This document shows positions 7,896 to 16,347 of a stretch of 64,000 nt of DNA, piece by piece. Source of the DNA: CADEEN01 sp963738425 (GTDB lineage: Bacteria; Pseudomonadota; Gammaproteobacteria; Burkholderiales; Burkholderiaceae_C); contig CAVTWT010000038.1 of NCBI GenBank assembly GCA_963738425.1, positions 33,195 to 97,194 of the forward strand, given 5' to 3'. Below the pieces are notes generated by a model. The model was given only the letters and a program-made list of their open reading frames with translations, was not told the origin of the DNA and searched no databases. The position numbers and the translations under genes are program-made. Every line of letters begins with the position of its first letter. Within the stretch, counting starts at the first letter, position 1.

Positions 7896-8857
7896 GGCGT
7901 GGTGTGCGCGAATCGGCCGTGAGCGGCGTAGTGGTCGAGCGCAGTGACCATCGCATCGATCATGGCCGGGTGCGCGGCGTTGTGGCCGCCGCTGTCGAGC
8001 CAGCGCAACTGGCTGTGTGGCAGATGCGCGTGCAAGGCTTGCGCGCCTTCGGGGCGGCAGACGCGGTCATCGCGCGCGTGCAATAGCAGCGTCGGCACGC
8101 ACGGCAGTTTTTCAGCGCGCTCCAACAGCGTCGGCGCGGTAAGCCAGCAGTGATGGATCAGGTAGTGGCTTTGAATGCGGTAGCGGGCGATCAGTGTGGC
8201 TTCGTCGGCGCTCGGTGTGCTGTTGAACGACCCCGTGCCAGCCACGGTCTGTTCCCAGCGCCACCACGCTGTTGCGGCGCGTGCGCATTGCGCGTCGTCG
8301 CCGCGCTCGAACACCTCGGCCAGCCACGGCAGCAGTGCGTGGCGTCTTTCGGCAGGGGCGATGCTCGCCAACTGTTGCCACGGCAAGGGGTGTTCGGCAG
8401 CGGCGCCTTGAAAGAACCACTCGATGTCTTCTCGCCGCGCCAGGAAGCTGGCGCGCAGCAGCAGCGCCGTCACCACGTCGGGCTCAGCGGCGGCATGGGC
8501 CACGGCGAGCGCGGCGCCCCAGGAACCGCCGACGACGAGCCAGCGCGCGATGCCGAGGTGCTCGCGCACATGGCGCAGGTCGTCGAGCAAGTGGTTGGTG
8601 CTGTTGTGATCGATCGCACCCAGCGGCCGGCTGCCACCGGCGCCGCGCTGGTCGATGCAGATGACGCGAAAGCGTGCCGGGTCGAACACACGGCAAAGCA
8701 GCGGCGAGCTGCCCGAGCCCGGTCCGCCATGGACCATGACGGCGGCGATACCGTCGTCATGGCCGAACTCCTGCACCTGCAGCACATGGCCGCCGCTGAC
8801 CGGCAGCGCATGGCTGCGCAGCGGGGGCGTGTCGGGGTACAGGCCAGGAGTCGTCAC
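7892..8857 (-). CDS. pip: Alpha/beta hydrolase, prolyl aminopeptidase (proline iminopeptidase)
   Basis: Cytoplasmic serine peptidase that removes N-terminal proline. The 321-residue protein has the oxyanion-hole motif MVHGGPGSG (about 41-49), the family-specific DQRGAGGSRP (69-78), and the nucleophile elbow GGSWGA with Ser112. The catalytic Asp lies in HARDDRV (about 265-271) and the His in SGGHNAAHP (about 292-300). It is the first gene of a three-gene leftward unit with the MoxYX-like kinase and regulator. Its link to that system is not obvious; it could have been captured by the operon, or it could process a small peptide. Confidence 0.88.
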   Translation of the reverse strand: MTTPGLYPDTPPLRSHALPVSGGHVLQVQEFGHDDGIAAVMVHGGPGSGSSPLLCRVFDPARFRVICIDQRGAGGSRPLGAIDHNSTNHLLDDLRHVREHLGIARWLVVGGSWGAALAVAHAAAEPDVVTALLLRASFLARREDIEWFFQGAAAEHPLPWQQLASIAPAERRHALLPWLAEVFERGDDAQCARAATAWWRWEQTVAGTGSFNSTPSADEATLIARYRIQSHYLIHHCWLTAPTLLERAEKLPCVPTLLLHARDDRVCRPEGAQALHAHLPHSQLRWLDSGGHNAAHPAMIDAMVTALDHYAAHGRFAHTTP

Positions 8858-9025
8858 CGCCGCGATGGTAGGGGCTACCCAGTTCGCACTTTCATGAAAA
8901 TCATGAGCCGCGAATCATGGTGCGGCGGCTGTGCAGGGCGCCCAAGCGGGCTGAATATCGGGCGTGGGATCGATCGTCCCCGCGAGCACCGTCCGGTGCC
9001 TGTGCCACTCCAAGGAGACCCCAGC
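8858..9025 (+). promoter_or_regulatory. Divergent intergenic region pip / pqqA
   Basis: This 168-base gap must hold promoters for the leftward pip-moxYX unit and the rightward pqq operon. The pqqA ribosome site is AAGGAGA at 9012-9018, eight bases before the ATG. No convincing sigma-70 or sigma-54 boxes were identified. Confidence 0.5.
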
Positions 9026-9100
9026 ATGACATGGCAAACCCCCGCCGCCACCGATCTGCGTTTCGGCTTCGAAATCACGATGTACGTGGCGGCCCGCTGA
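9026..9100 (+). CDS. pqqA: PqqA, coenzyme PQQ precursor peptide
   Basis: A 24-residue peptide that is the substrate for PQQ biosynthesis: the conserved Glu and Tyr are cross-linked by PqqE and excised. The sequence ends FGFEITMYVAAR, with the Glu (position 16) and Tyr (position 20) in the invariant ExxxY spacing. A strong Shine-Dalgarno sequence (AAGGAGA) precedes the ATG. The next gene, pqqB, is separated by an unusual 229-base stretch containing a long inverted repeat. Confidence 0.96.
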   Translation: MTWQTPAATDLRFGFEITMYVAAR

Positions 9101-9114
9101 ACGAGTGAACCCTC

Positions 9115-9277
9115 GGTACGCCGACACAGAGCTCTCGGAACAAGAAAGCGCGCCTTCACGCCGATAGCGGCGTTGCAAATCCTCGCGATGCCACGAGGCA
9201 TCGCTGCGGTTCGCGCCTTGCTCTCGGCGCGAACGCATCGCTTTCTTGACGTTCCGAGAACTCTGTGCCGGCGTACC
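9115..9277 (+). repeat. 163-bp inverted-repeat element with internal hairpins between pqqA and pqqB
   Basis: The outer arms at 9115-9150 and 9239-9277 are near-perfect reverse complements of about 36-39 bases (GGTACGCCGACACAGAGCTC at the left, GAACTCTGTGCCGGCGTACC at the right). Inside are three smaller hairpins: ACGCCG/CGGCGT, GCGATGCC/GGCATCGC and TTCGCGCC/GGCGCGAA. As RNA it would fold into a long stem closing a three-way set of hairpins. It could be a non-autonomous mobile element or a structured spacer that separates pqqA expression from pqqB-E. Confidence 0.85.
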
Positions 9278-9329
9278 AGTTGCCGCCGCAGCCCTCTGCG
9301 GCGGCACTTTCGTTTTCAAGCTCCTCCTC

Positions 9330-10251
9330 ATGCGCATCACCGTTCTGGGTTCAGCCGCGGGCGGCGGCTTTCCGCAGTGGAACTGCAACTGCCGCAACTG
9401 CAAGGGTGTGCGCAGCGGCAGCGTGCGCGCCAAGCCGCGCACGCAGTCGTCGATCTTCGTTCGCAACGATGAGCGATGCCGACGGCGTGCTGTTCAATGC
9501 CTCGCCCGACATCCTCGAGCAGATCCGCTCGCACCCCGTGCTGCAGCCGGCGCGTGCGGTGCGCGACACCGCCATTGCCGGCGTGGTGCTGATGGACGGC
9601 CAGATCGACCATGCCACCGGCTTGTTCATGCTGCGCGAGCGCGGCTCGCCGCTGCCGCTGTGGTGCACCGACCCTGTCGCGCAGGACCTGAGCGAAGGCA
9701 ACCCGGTGCTGCGCGTGCTCGGTCACTACTGCGGCGTGCAGCGCGAGCGCATCGTGCCGGACGGGTCATCGTTTTCCATTCCCGGTGTGGCGGGTTTGAG
9801 CCTGCGTGCCTTTGCGCTGGCCAGCAAGGCGGCGCCGTATTCGCCGCACCGCGAGGCGCCGGTGCCGGGCGACAACGTCGGCATGCTGATCAGCAACACC
9901 GCCAACGGCCGCAGCGCGTTCTACGCGCCGGGGCTCGGCGAGATCACGCCCGCGCTGTTCGACATCATGTGCAGCGCCGACGCGGTGCTGGTCGATGGCA
10001 CCTTCTGGACCGACGACGAGATGATCGGCCTGGGCCTGTCGAAGAAGACGGCGCGCAGCATCGGCCACCTGCCGCAAAGCGGCGCCAACGGCATGATCGA
10101 GTGGCTCGACCAACTGCCCGCGCGCACGCGGCGGCTGCTGATCCACATCAACAACACCAACCCCATCCTCGACGAAGACTCGGCCGAGCGCGCGACCTTG
10201 GCGCAGCACCGCATCGAGGTCTGCGAGGATGGGATGACGGTGGAGGTATGA
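9330..10251 (+). CDS. pqqB: PqqB, PQQ biosynthesis metallo-hydrolase, one-base frameshift
   Basis: Metallo-beta-lactamase-fold protein required for PQQ production, reported to act as an oxidising hydroxylase on the PqqE/PqqF product. The ATG is followed by MRITVLGSAAGGGFPQWNCN, the family's invariant N terminus, and CNCRNC near 20-25. After about 47 residues the frame changes; the rest (VLFNASPDILEQIRSHP to the C terminus) is intact. Deleting one C in GATGAGCGATGCC near 9473 gives a protein of 306 residues, the usual PqqB length. The stop overlaps the pqqC start. The upstream inverted repeat ends about 50 bases before the ATG. Confidence 0.9.
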
Positions 10252-10959
10252 GCATGTCAGCGTGGAACCGCGAAGAGTTCGAAGTTGAAACTGCGCGAGC
10301 GTGGTCGCTCGTACCACATCCACCACCCGTTCAACGTCATGCTCAACAGCGGACGCGCGTCGACGGAACAGGTGCGCGGCTGGGTGGCGAACCGCTTCTA
10401 CTACCAGATCGCGATTCCGGTGAAGGATGCGGCGGTGCTGTCGAATTGCCCTGACCGCGAGGTGCGCCGCGGCTGGGTGCAGCGCATCCTGGACCACGAC
10501 GGTTTCGAACTTGGCGGTGTGAAAGACGAGGGCGGCATCGAGGCCTGGCTGCGCTTGGCGCAAGCGGTGGGCCTGACGCGCGAGGAAGTGCTCGATCAGC
10601 GTCATGTGATCCCGGCGCTGCGCTTTGCGGTCGATGCCTATGTGAACTTCGCGCGCCGCGCGCCGTGGCAAGAGGCGGTGTGCTCGTCGCTGACCGAGTT
10701 GTTCGCGCCGGAGATCCACAAGCAGCGCCTGGCCACCTGGCCCGAGCACTACCAGTGGATCGACAGCGAAGGCCTGGCCTACTTCCGCAACCGCGTCAGC
10801 CAGGCGCGGCGCGACGTGGAGCAGGGCCTGGCGATCACGCTCGACCACTTCACGACGCGCGAGCAGCAGGAACGCGCGTGCGAGGTGCTGCAGTTCAAGC
10901 TCGACATCCTGTGGGCGATGAACGATGCGATGGCGCTGAAGTACGGCGTCAATCCATGA
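10248..10959 (+). CDS. pqqC: PqqC, pyrroloquinoline-quinone synthase, one-base frameshift
   Basis: Cofactor-less oxidase that performs the last ring closure and eight-electron oxidation yielding PQQ. The start (ATGAGC, with an in-frame ATG two codons on) gives MSMSAWNREEFE. The conserved body then reads LRERGRSYHIHHPFNVML in the next frame, with HHPFN, RFYYQIAIP and ILDHDG all present. Removing one T from GAAGTTGAAACTG near 10287 yields 236 residues, normal for PqqC. It overlaps pqqB by four bases and pqqD by four bases, so the pqqB-E block is translationally coupled. Confidence 0.92.
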
Positions 10960-11231
10960 GCGAGTTGACGGCAGACAGCCGGCCTCGGATCGGCCCCGGA
11001 TTTCGCATGCAGTGGGAGGAAGTGCAGGGCTGCCACGTGCTCCTGTACCCCGAAGGCATGGTCAAGCTCAACGGCAGCGCCGGCGAGATCATGCAACGCT
11101 GCGATGGCGAGCGCAGCTTCGCGGCGATCGTCACCGACCTGGAACAGGCCTTCGGCGCGCAAGGTCTGGAAGGCGATGTGCGCGCGTTCTTTGACATCGC
11201 GGTGAAGCAGCGTTGGCTGGTGTGGGACTGA
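10956..11231 (+). CDS. pqqD: PqqD, PqqA peptide chaperone
   Basis: A 91-residue RiPP recognition protein that binds the PqqA precursor and delivers it to the radical-SAM enzyme PqqE. It shows the family pattern RPRIGPGFRMQWEEVQ, then VLLYPEGMVKLNGSAGEIMQRCDG and a C-terminal DVRAFFDIAVKQRWL. It overlaps pqqC by four bases and pqqE by one base. No anomaly. Confidence 0.95.
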   Translation: MSELTADSRPRIGPGFRMQWEEVQGCHVLLYPEGMVKLNGSAGEIMQRCDGERSFAAIVTDLEQAFGAQGLEGDVRAFFDIAVKQRWLVWD

Positions 11232-12371
11232 TGACGACCGCACCGAGACCAGGCCCGCCGCTGTGGCTGCTCGCCGAGCTGACTTACCGCTGCCCGCTGC
11301 ATTGCGTGTTCTGCTTCAACCCGGTGGACTTTGCGACGCAGGAGCAGGAGCTTTCCACCGACGACTGGCTGCGTGTGCTGCAGCAGGGCCGCGAGCTGGG
11401 TGCCGTGCAGCTGGGCTTGTCGGGCGGCGAGCCGCTGGTGCGTGACGACCTCGAAGTGATCGTCGCCGAGGCGCACCGCCTGGGCTACTACACGAACCTG
11501 CTGACCTCGGGTGTCGGGCTCACCGAATCACGCGCCGCGGCGCTGAAGGCCGCCGGCCTCGACCATGTGCAGCTGTCGTTCCAGGACTCGACGCGCGAGA
11601 TGAACGACTTTCTCTCGCACACCAAGACCTTCGAGCTGAAGAACAAGCGTGGCGAAGATCATCAAGGACCAGGGCTGGCCGATGGTGTTGAACGTCGTCA
11701 TCCACCGCTACAACATCGACCACATCGACCGCATCATCGCCATGGCCGATCAGTTCGGCGCCGAGTACATCGAGCTGGCCAACACGCAGTACTACTCGTG
11801 GGCCTACCTGAACCGCGACCAGTTGCTGCCGACGCGCGAGCAGTTGAAGAGGGCCGAGGCCGTGACCGATGAATGGCGCGCCAAGGTGGCCGGCCGCATG
11901 CGCATCTTCTTCGTCGCACCGGACTATCACGACGGCAAGCCCAAGAAGTGCGTCAACGGCTGGGGCAGCATGTTCCTGACCGTCACGCCCGACGGCACCG
12001 CGCTGCCGTGCCACACCGCGAAGATGCTGCCGGGCCTGGCGTTCCCGAACGTGCGCGAGCACGGCTTGCGCGAGATCTGGTTCGACTCCGAAGGTTTCAA
12101 CCGCTACCGCGGCACCGGCTGGATGAAGGAGCCGTGTTCGAGCTGCGAGTTCAAGGAACAGGACCTCGGCGGTTGCCGCTGCCAGGCTTTCCTGATCGCG
12201 CAGGACGCCGATGCAGCCGACCCGGTGTGCGTGAAGAGCCCGCATCACGGCAAGGTGCTGGCGGCCGTCGAGCAGGCCGAGAAGGCATCGATGGGGCCTC
12301 GGGTCACCGAACACCCGCTGGTGTTCCGCGACGCGCCGAACTCGCGGCGGCTTGCGCGCTCCAGCGTTTAG
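11231..12371 (+). CDS. pqqE: PqqE, radical-SAM/SPASM PqqA cross-linking enzyme, one-base frameshift
   Basis: Radical S-adenosylmethionine enzyme that forms the carbon-carbon bond between Glu and Tyr of PqqA. The iron-sulfur cluster triad CxxxCxxC is at Cys21, Cys25 and Cys28 (CPLHCVFC), followed by the SGGEPLVRDD glycine-rich SAM motif. The C-terminal SPASM domain has KCVNGWGS, CHTAKMLPG and the Cys-rich EPCSSCEFKEQDLGGCRCQ. The frame breaks after FELKNK; deleting one C from AAGCGTGGCGAAG near 11649 continues as VAKIIKDQGWPMVLNVV and gives 379 residues, the normal size. It is the last gene of the operon and converges on the pentapeptide-repeat gene with only seven bases between them. Confidence 0.92.
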
Positions 12372-12378
12372 CCTGCGG

Positions 12379-13155
12379 TCAACGCACCGCCTTGTCGAAG
12401 TTCTCGGCGCTCGAAAGTCCCTTGGCTTTGTCGAGCCCCACCGCACCGCGCAGGATCGTGCCCTGAAGGTCGGCTTCGCTGAAGTCGGCGTCGGTCACGT
12501 CGGCGCCGGTGAGGTCAGCGCCGCCGAGCTTGACGCGAAACAAGTTGGCGCCGCGCAGATTGCTGCGCTGAAGATTCGCAAAAGCCATCAGCGAGCGGTT
12601 GAGATCGGCGCCAGCGAAGTTCACGCCCGACAGGTCGGCGTTGGACAGGTCGGTGCGCATCTGGCCCATGCCCTGGTTCTTGATGTTGACGCCGATGCGG
12701 GCATCGTGCAGATCGGCTCCGGCCAGGTTGGCGCCGGGCAGGTCGGCGATCATCTTCACGCCCGACATCCTGGCGGCGGCGAAGATCGGCATCTTCTTCA
12801 CCGCTCCGCCCAGCACGACCACGGACAGCAGGCTCGCCGCCGTCAGGTCGGCGCCGCTGAAGTCGGCGCCCATCAGCCACGCGCCGTTGAGATTCGCACC
12901 GCGCAGGTCGGCGCCGCGAAAGTCGCTATTGACCAGCTTGCTGGCAAACAGGCTGGCACCCTGCAGCCTGGCATGGCGGAAATCGATGCCGCTCAAGTCG
13001 ATGTCGGACAAGTCCTTGCCGGCGAGATCGGCGGGCGCCGATGGCGATGCGCTGCGCAGCCGGTCGCGGACTTGTTCAACCGACAGCTCGGCAGCCATGC
13101 CGGCGAAGCTCACCAGCAGCAGGCACCACGCGGCGAGCAACTGCGGCAGCCTCAT
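12379..13155 (-). CDS. Secreted pentapeptide-repeat protein
   Basis: A 258-residue exported protein: a signal peptide (MRLPQLLAAWCLLLVSFAGMAA) followed by about 20 tandem A(D/N)LxG-type pentapeptides from roughly residue 40 to 230, e.g. SDIDLSGIDF, ADLRGANLNG, ADFSGADL. Such repeats fold into a right-handed quadrilateral beta helix and mediate protein contacts; the partner is unknown. Its ATG overlaps the stop of the thioredoxin-like gene (ATGA), making it the last gene of the long xox operon. A much longer open frame runs through it from upstream, but only because of the frameshift in the first soxYZ-like gene. Confidence 0.85.
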   Translation of the reverse strand: MRLPQLLAAWCLLLVSFAGMAAELSVEQVRDRLRSASPSAPADLAGKDLSDIDLSGIDFRHARLQGASLFASKLVNSDFRGADLRGANLNGAWLMGADFSGADLTAASLLSVVVLGGAVKKMPIFAAARMSGVKMIADLPGANLAGADLHDARIGVNIKNQGMGQMRTDLSNADLSGVNFAGADLNRSLMAFANLQRSNLRGANLFRVKLGGADLTGADVTDADFSEADLQGTILRGAVGLDKAKGLSSAENFDKAVR

Positions 13156-13676
13156 TGCTCCAGACGCAGGATCTCGAGCTGCTCGGGCACCGTCTCGAAG
13201 GTGCCGGTGCCGGCCGGCATCTGCATCAGCGTCTTGCCGTCGCCGCCGAGCAGCCAGACGCTCGGATAAACGAGCTGGCGTGCGCGCTCGTCGCCGAGCG
13301 TGGCCATGAACTCCTTGTACGGCCAGGACTGGCTGCCGATGCGAAAGCGCAGCCGGTCGGCCTGCGCCTTCAGCGTGCTGCGCAGGTCGTACACCAGATA
13401 GTCCTTGGCGAAATGCGGCGCCAGCGCGCCAGCGTTGGCATCGAGAAAGGCTTCGTACTTGCGACAGAACGCGCAGTCGTTGGCACCGAGGTAGACGTAC
13501 AGACGCTTGTTCTCGGCGCGCGCGCGCTGCAGCGCTGCGGTGAGATCGAACTCGTAGGTTGCCGGCGCGCCTTTGGGTTCGATCACGCTCGGCTTGTAGG
13601 CCGGCGGGAAGCCCGCGGCCGAGGCCAGCGTGGCCGCGACGAGCAGCGCGGCGCTGAGCAGGGCACGGCGCAGCAT
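13152..13676 (-). CDS. Thioredoxin-fold exported protein of the quinoprotein-linked cluster
   Basis: A 174-residue periplasmic thioredoxin-like protein with an N-terminal signal peptide (MLRRALLSAALLVAATLASA). The redox motif is CAFC in LGANDCAFCRKYEAF (about 68-71), and the cis-Pro region is VYPSVWLLGGDGK (about 137-148). SoxW/DsbD-family thioredoxins reduce the cysteine of SoxY carriers; the neighbouring fused SoxYZ-like proteins make a similar partner role likely here. It is tightly packed with them: about 16 bases after the restored stop of the first soxYZ-like gene and overlapping the pentapeptide-repeat gene. Confidence 0.85.
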   Translation of the reverse strand: MLRRALLSAALLVAATLASAAGFPPAYKPSVIEPKGAPATYEFDLTAALQRARAENKRLYVYLGANDCAFCRKYEAFLDANAGALAPHFAKDYLVYDLRSTLKAQADRLRFRIGSQSWPYKEFMATLGDERARQLVYPSVWLLGGDGKTLMQMPAGTGTFETVPEQLEILRLEQ

Positions 13677-13691
13677 TCCGGTCGTTCCTGC

Positions 13692-14535
13692 TCAGCCCAC
13701 GCCGGGCACCAGCCAGCGTGCCGACGAACTGGCTGTCCTTCGAGTCGGTGACCTCGGCGCGCAATTCACCGGGGCCATGTGGCACGAAGTTGAAGCGCAG
13801 CGTCGGGTTCTCGCTGACGGAGAAATCGAGGTCGGCGTCGAAGATCTTCTTGCCGGCAAAGCTGACCTTGATGCTGCGCACGAAGTGCGGCGGGATGAAC
13901 ATCACGGTGACGTTGTTCAACTCGAAGCCGGTGTCGTTGGGGTGCACGACGGTGACGTCGGCAGTGGTCGGCGCGTTCATCGTCGCACCCGCCGGCAGCT
14001 TGAACAGGGTCTTGCCGATCAGGTGCAGCGCATCGCGGTTCGGCGGCGCCGAGCAGCCGCCCGAGGTTTTGACATAGCGTGAATCGGTGTGCAGCTCGCC
14101 GTTGGACAGCTCGCTGACCACGCGCACATGGCTGTACTCGTCGACGCGCAACCGGGTTTCGAAATCGGCCTGGCCGGCCTCGGTGGTCAAGTCGATCACG
14201 GCAGCGACGGGCGACGGGTTCTTGTCGACCACGATGTGCATGCGTCGCACGTACAGCGACGGCGTCTGGGCAATCTTCGAGACCACCTTGACCGGCACCG
14301 ACGCGCCATAGGCGGCGCGCAGCGGTGCGCTCAGTGTGACGATGCCGCTGCCGGCCTGGATCTTCTTTCCGGGGAATAGCTTGGCTGCGAGGCGTTCCCA
14401 TTCGGGCGACGAGTCGCCGTGGGCGGCGCTGGGCAAGCCACCGACGGCGGCCCGCGTAGACATCGATGCACCCGCCAGCGCCAACGAACCGGCGCTGCAC
14501 AGGACACCACGGCGCGACAACAAGATTCGTTTCAT
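13692..14535 (-). CDS. Quinoprotein dehydrogenase-associated SoxYZ-like carrier 1, C-terminal one-base frameshift
   Basis: Exported fusion of SoxY-like and SoxZ-like domains (restored length 280). The N terminus MKRILLSRRGVLCSAGSLAL contains a Tat-like RRGVL. The SoxY part ends near KTSGGCSAP with Cys161 in the place of the SoxY swinging-arm cysteine, and the SoxZ-like part (about 185-280) includes FIPPHFVRSIKV and FSVSENPTLRFNF. This fused family is known only beside PQQ-dependent dehydrogenases. The frame runs past the expected end; removing one C from GGTGCCCGGCG near 13704-13706 gives an ordinary stop at 13692. It follows the metallohydrolase-like gene by seven bases and precedes the thioredoxin-like gene. 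Confidence 0.87.
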
Positions 14536-14542
14536 TTGAGGC

Positions 14543-15484
14543 CTACTTGAACAGCGACTCGCGTTCGACGCGCAGAAAAACGATCGACGCATTGCGACGG
14601 TGGATTGTCTCGTATTGGTCCCAGGATTCATAGGCGGGCAGCTCGCTCGCATCGGGTACGGCGGACAGCGACGCGCCCGCGGCCACGAGTTCGCGCGCGC
14701 GGGTTTCGAGCTGGGCGAGGTAGGTCTGCACGGCGGCGATGGCGCTGGCCGGCGCCGCCGGGCCGTGACCGGGTGCGACTGTCTTGATGGGCAGCGTGCG
14801 CAGCGACGCCAGCGCACGTTTCCAGCCTTCGAGGTCGCTGTCCTGCGTGTCTGGCACGCGCTGCACATCGACCATGCCGCCGGCAAAGAGCACGCCGCTG
14901 GCGACGTCGAGCACGGCAATGTCGCCTGGCCCGCTGGAGTGGCCGAAGTGCAGCACGCGCACCGTGCGGCCGATCAGCGTCAGCTCGTGCGTGGCGTCGA
15001 ACTCCTGGTCGGGCTTGTACATCGCAGTGCCGCGCATCGGCGCCTCGCCGACGGTCTGGCGCAGCGTCTTCAGGCAGGTCTCGCAGCGCGCCGCCATCAG
15101 CCGCGCCATGCTCCGGTGCGTGCGCAGCGGGATGCCGGCTTCGCGAAACGCCGTGCCACCGAACAGGAACTCGGGCCGCGTGTGCGTGAGCAGCGCCAGC
15201 TTGATGGGTTTGTCGGTGACGGCGCGGATCGCCGCCAGCAGCGCCTGGCCATGCGCGCGCGACGTGCCGGTGTCGATGGCGATGACGCCGCTGTCGCCGA
15301 CGATGAAGCCGGCGTTGCCGATGCGGCCGAGGTTGTTCTCATCGGCCGCACCGCCGCTTCCCTGCAGCAGGTACACGCCTTCGGCGATCGCGACGGCGCG
15401 CGGTGCGTTGCTGTTGCCAACGGTTGCGCAGCCGGCCAGCAGCAGCGCGCATATGGTGATGAGCAGGCGTGCGAGCGTGCTCAT
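14543..15484 (-). CDS. MBL-fold lipoprotein of the quinoprotein relay type, metal site degenerate
   Basis: A 313-residue exported lipoprotein: signal MSTLARLLITICALLLAGCA with lipobox LLAGC. It has the metallo-beta-lactamase fold of the SoxH-related quinoprotein-relay hydrolases: AGFIVGDSGVIAIDTG (about 58-73), then LALLTHTRPEFLFGG, GHSSGPGDIAVLD, VLFAGGMVD and VAPGHGPAAP. The usual HxHxDH metal motif reads HTRPEF, and the Asp normally seen in LFAGD is Gly, so at least three ligands are missing. It may bind one metal or none. It sits between the two SoxYZ-like carriers with 7-8-base gaps, which suggests it acts on them. Confidence 0.85.
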   Translation of the reverse strand: MSTLARLLITICALLLAGCATVGNSNAPRAVAIAEGVYLLQGSGGAADENNLGRIGNAGFIVGDSGVIAIDTGTSRAHGQALLAAIRAVTDKPIKLALLTHTRPEFLFGGTAFREAGIPLRTHRSMARLMAARCETCLKTLRQTVGEAPMRGTAMYKPDQEFDATHELTLIGRTVRVLHFGHSSGPGDIAVLDVASGVLFAGGMVDVQRVPDTQDSDLEGWKRALASLRTLPIKTVAPGHGPAAPASAIAAVQTYLAQLETRARELVAAGASLSAVPDASELPAYESWDQYETIHRRNASIVFLRVERESLFK

Positions 15485-15492
15485 TCCTTGAG

Positions 15493-16317
15493 CTATGGCG
15501 CGGGCGGTGCCAGCTTGCCGTCGAAGCGCCGCTCCTGCGAATCGACCACTGTGGCGCGCAACTCAGCACCTCCTTGCGGCAGGAAGTGGAAGCGGAAGCT
15601 CGGGTTCTCGCTCATCGAAAAATCGACATCGGCCGAGAAGATGGGTTTGCCGCCCTGAGTGACGTCGATCTTGCGCACGTAGTGAGCAGGCGTGAACTGG
15701 CGTGTGTACTGGTCCATCGCCAGACCCGAGTGGTTGGGGTGCGAGACCGTCAGTTGCGCCAGCACGGGCTGCGTGCCGCGCACATCGCCATCGACACGAA
15801 AAGCCATCTTGCCCATCGAGGCCAGGGCGGCGGCAGCGTCGCTGCCCGCCGGCGCCGAGCAGCCACCCGAGGCCTTGACGAAGCGCGTCGTCATGAAGAG
15901 CTTGCCGTCGCTGGTTTCGGCGATCGCGCGCACATGCGAGTAGTCGTCGACGCGAACCCGTGTTTCAACGTCGGCGCGCCCGCTGTCGGGCGTGAAGGCG
16001 AAGATGGCCGAGACTGGCGATGGGTTGGCGTCGATGATCAGGTAGAGCTTGCGCACATGCGTTGCCGCGGTTTGCGGCCAGCGCGAGCGGATGGCGATCG
16101 GCACGACCGCGGCATCGATCGCGCGTGCCGGCGCTTCGAGCACGAGCATGTCGGCTGGCGCCGCGGCGATCGGCCGGTTGTCGAACAGGCTGGCCCGCAC
16201 TTTCTGCCAGATCGGGCTGGCTTGCGGATCGTCGGTGGGCTGCAATCCGGCTTCGGCGGGCAACGCGGCGAACAGCAGCGCGGCCAAGAGGCTTTTGAGC
16301 ACGTGTGTCATGGCCAT
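15493..16317 (-). CDS. Quinoprotein dehydrogenase-associated SoxYZ-like carrier 2
   Basis: Second SoxY-SoxZ fusion in the operon (274 residues) with a Sec-type signal peptide (MAMTHVLKSLLAALLFAALP). The carrier cysteine is Cys153 in KASGGCSAPAG. The SoxZ-like half has FTPAHYVRKIDV and FSMSENPSFRFHF, matching carrier 1. The two proteins are clearly paralogous but diverged, especially at their N termini. Sox carriers hold sulfur intermediates on the cysteine; in these PQQ-linked fusions the bound group is unknown. The gene precedes the MBL-fold gene and follows the small Cys-containing protein by 30 bases. Confidence 0.9.
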   Translation of the reverse strand: MAMTHVLKSLLAALLFAALPAEAGLQPTDDPQASPIWQKVRASLFDNRPIAAAPADMLVLEAPARAIDAAVVPIAIRSRWPQTAATHVRKLYLIIDANPSPVSAIFAFTPDSGRADVETRVRVDDYSHVRAIAETSDGKLFMTTRFVKASGGCSAPAGSDAAAALASMGKMAFRVDGDVRGTQPVLAQLTVSHPNHSGLAMDQYTRQFTPAHYVRKIDVTQGGKPIFSADVDFSMSENPSFRFHFLPQGGAELRATVVDSQERRFDGKLAPPAP

Positions 16318-16347
16318 CCTTCGCAGAGGTGCTACCCGACCGGTTGG

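Noticed and set aside
9246..9329. N-terminal extension of pqqB into the inverted-repeat element
   Set aside because: PqqB proteins begin with MRITVLGSAAGGG; the upstream part is only the repeat arm read as protein.
12379..14919. An 846-codon leftward open frame spanning soxYZ-1 to the pentapeptide gene
   Set aside because: It arises from the one-base insertion at the end of soxYZ-1, which lets the frame run through the thioredoxin-like gene in a wrong frame into the in-frame pentapeptide gene. The separate genes have their own signal peptides and starts.
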